This document shows, piece by piece, positions 63,589-64,000 of a DNA stretch of 64,000 bases. The notes beneath the pieces are model-generated. The model was not told the origin of the DNA. It saw only the letters and a list, made by a program, of their open reading frames with translations, and made no database searches. This DNA is from Roseococcus sp. SYP-B2431 (GTDB taxonomy: Bacteria > Pseudomonadota > Alphaproteobacteria > Acetobacterales > Acetobacteraceae), in assembly GCF_004336745.1 (NCBI RefSeq), contig NZ_SJXD01000026.1, forward strand, positions 124,001 through 188,000, read 5' to 3'. Numbering within the stretch: position 1 is the stretch's first letter; the number at the start of each line of letters is the position of its first letter. Made by a program: the position numbers and the translations under genes.

Positions 63589-64000
63589 TCCATCCGCTGA
63601 CCCTCGTGACCTTCGCGGCTTTCCTCGGCTCCGGGCTCTACGTCTTCCAGACCAAGGAGGAGGTGGCGAAGCTGGACCGCGAACTGCGCGACGTCAGCCG
63701 CCAGATCGAGGGCGAGCGCTCCCGGACGCAGACGCTCTCGGCCGAATGGGCACGGCTGAACGACCAGGACCGGCTGCGCAGCATGGTGACGAGCCACCTG
63801 CGCGACATGCAGCCGATGGAGCCCTCGCAGTTCCAGCGGCTGGACGACGCGCAGCGCCGCATGCCGCAGGCCGTGGCCTTCGTGCCGGAAGCCACCGGCT
63901 TCCGGCGCCGCGCCGACGCGCCCTCCGCCCCGGGCGAGGTCCTGGTCTTCACCGCCGCGAGCATGCTGGCCGAGGCGGAGCCGCGCCGCGCCAGGCCGGC
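63585..64000 (+). CDS. ftsL: Cell division protein FtsL, N-terminal part
   Basis: Starts with ATG at 63585 and runs off the window end after about 138 codons. It begins with a short cytoplasmic end and a transmembrane helix ([17 protein letters not shown]), followed by a coiled coil ([34 protein letters not shown]), then [23 protein letters not shown]. This is the FtsL layout of the dcw cluster. The family is short and variable, so position after rsmH is the main support. FtsL works with FtsB and FtsQ at the septum. Confidence 0.85.
   Translation, partial: MIHPLTLVTFAAFLGSGLYVFQTKEEVAKLDRELRDVSRQIEGERSRTQTLSAEWARLNDQDRLRSMVTSHLRDMQPMEPSQFQRLDDAQRRMPQAVAFVPEATGFRRRADAPSAPGEVLVFTAASMLAEAEPRRARP

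Overview
The window is a chromosomal segment of a GC-rich alphaproteobacterium. Protein sequences and gene order (glyQ-glyS-ppdK, sdhCDAB, bamB-der, rnpB-mraZ-rsmH-ftsL) fit an Acetobacteraceae/Rhodospirillales member of the Roseomonas type; the genus is inferred. It is mostly core and catabolic sequence. I see no tRNA or rRNA gene, CRISPR array, insertion sequence or prophage.

Layout. 1-7.0 kb: the end of an Asp/Glu racemase-type gene, an RTX-like protein, a His-rich TonB-dependent receptor behind a Zur-type palindrome, an M20-type amidohydrolase and a gamma-glutamyltransferase. 7.1-13.4 kb: glyQ, vapB, vapC, glyS and ppdK, with the toxin-antitoxin pair inside the glycyl-tRNA synthetase operon. 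13.4-20.6 kb: a lysozyme-fold protein, ygfZ, four glycosyltransferases and an asparagine synthase, suggesting surface polysaccharide assembly. 20.7-26.2 kb: an alpha/beta hydrolase, an ABC-2 exporter, and pyrC, a group III truncated globin and a formyl-THF ligase joined by 4-nt overlaps. 26.2-29.7 kb: a membrane-anchored TPR protein, bamB and der joined by 1-nt overlaps.

29.7-45.7 kb: a lyase, a CoA-transferase whose two subunit genes are separated by a reverse-strand pair (a dead dapA-like pseudogene and a small Rossmann-like protein), two acyl-CoA dehydrogenases, an enoyl-CoA hydratase, a flavoprotein, a three-gene envelope/stress-type operon divergent from a YihY protein, an amidase, small secreted or lipidated proteins and a Bug-type binding protein. 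45.8-49.9 kb: succinate dehydrogenase in the order sdhC, sdhD, sdhA, vapD, sdhB; vapD is an AT-rich Cas2-like ribonuclease gene lodged inside the operon, and a Fur-type palindrome lies upstream. 49.9-61.3 kb: ampD, a DjlA-like protein, a fused HyuA-HyuB/5-oxoprolinase with an in-frame 51-bp duplication, an AsmA protein, an M20 peptidase, an MgtC protein and a DUF1489 protein. 61.4-64 kb: rnpB (reverse strand) and the start of the division/cell-wall cluster, mraZ-rsmH-ftsL; MraZ-type repeats sit inside the likely mraZ promoter.

The most unusual point is that two unrelated toxin-family modules (VapBC and VapD) are each inserted seamlessly between two subunit genes of a core enzyme (GlyQ/GlyS and SdhA/SdhB), so the downstream subunit depends on translation reinitiating after, or a ribosome binding site inside, the acquired gene. 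Other points of interest are a two-copy dispersed element immediately upstream of two unrelated genes, and candidate Zur, Fur and MraZ operators.
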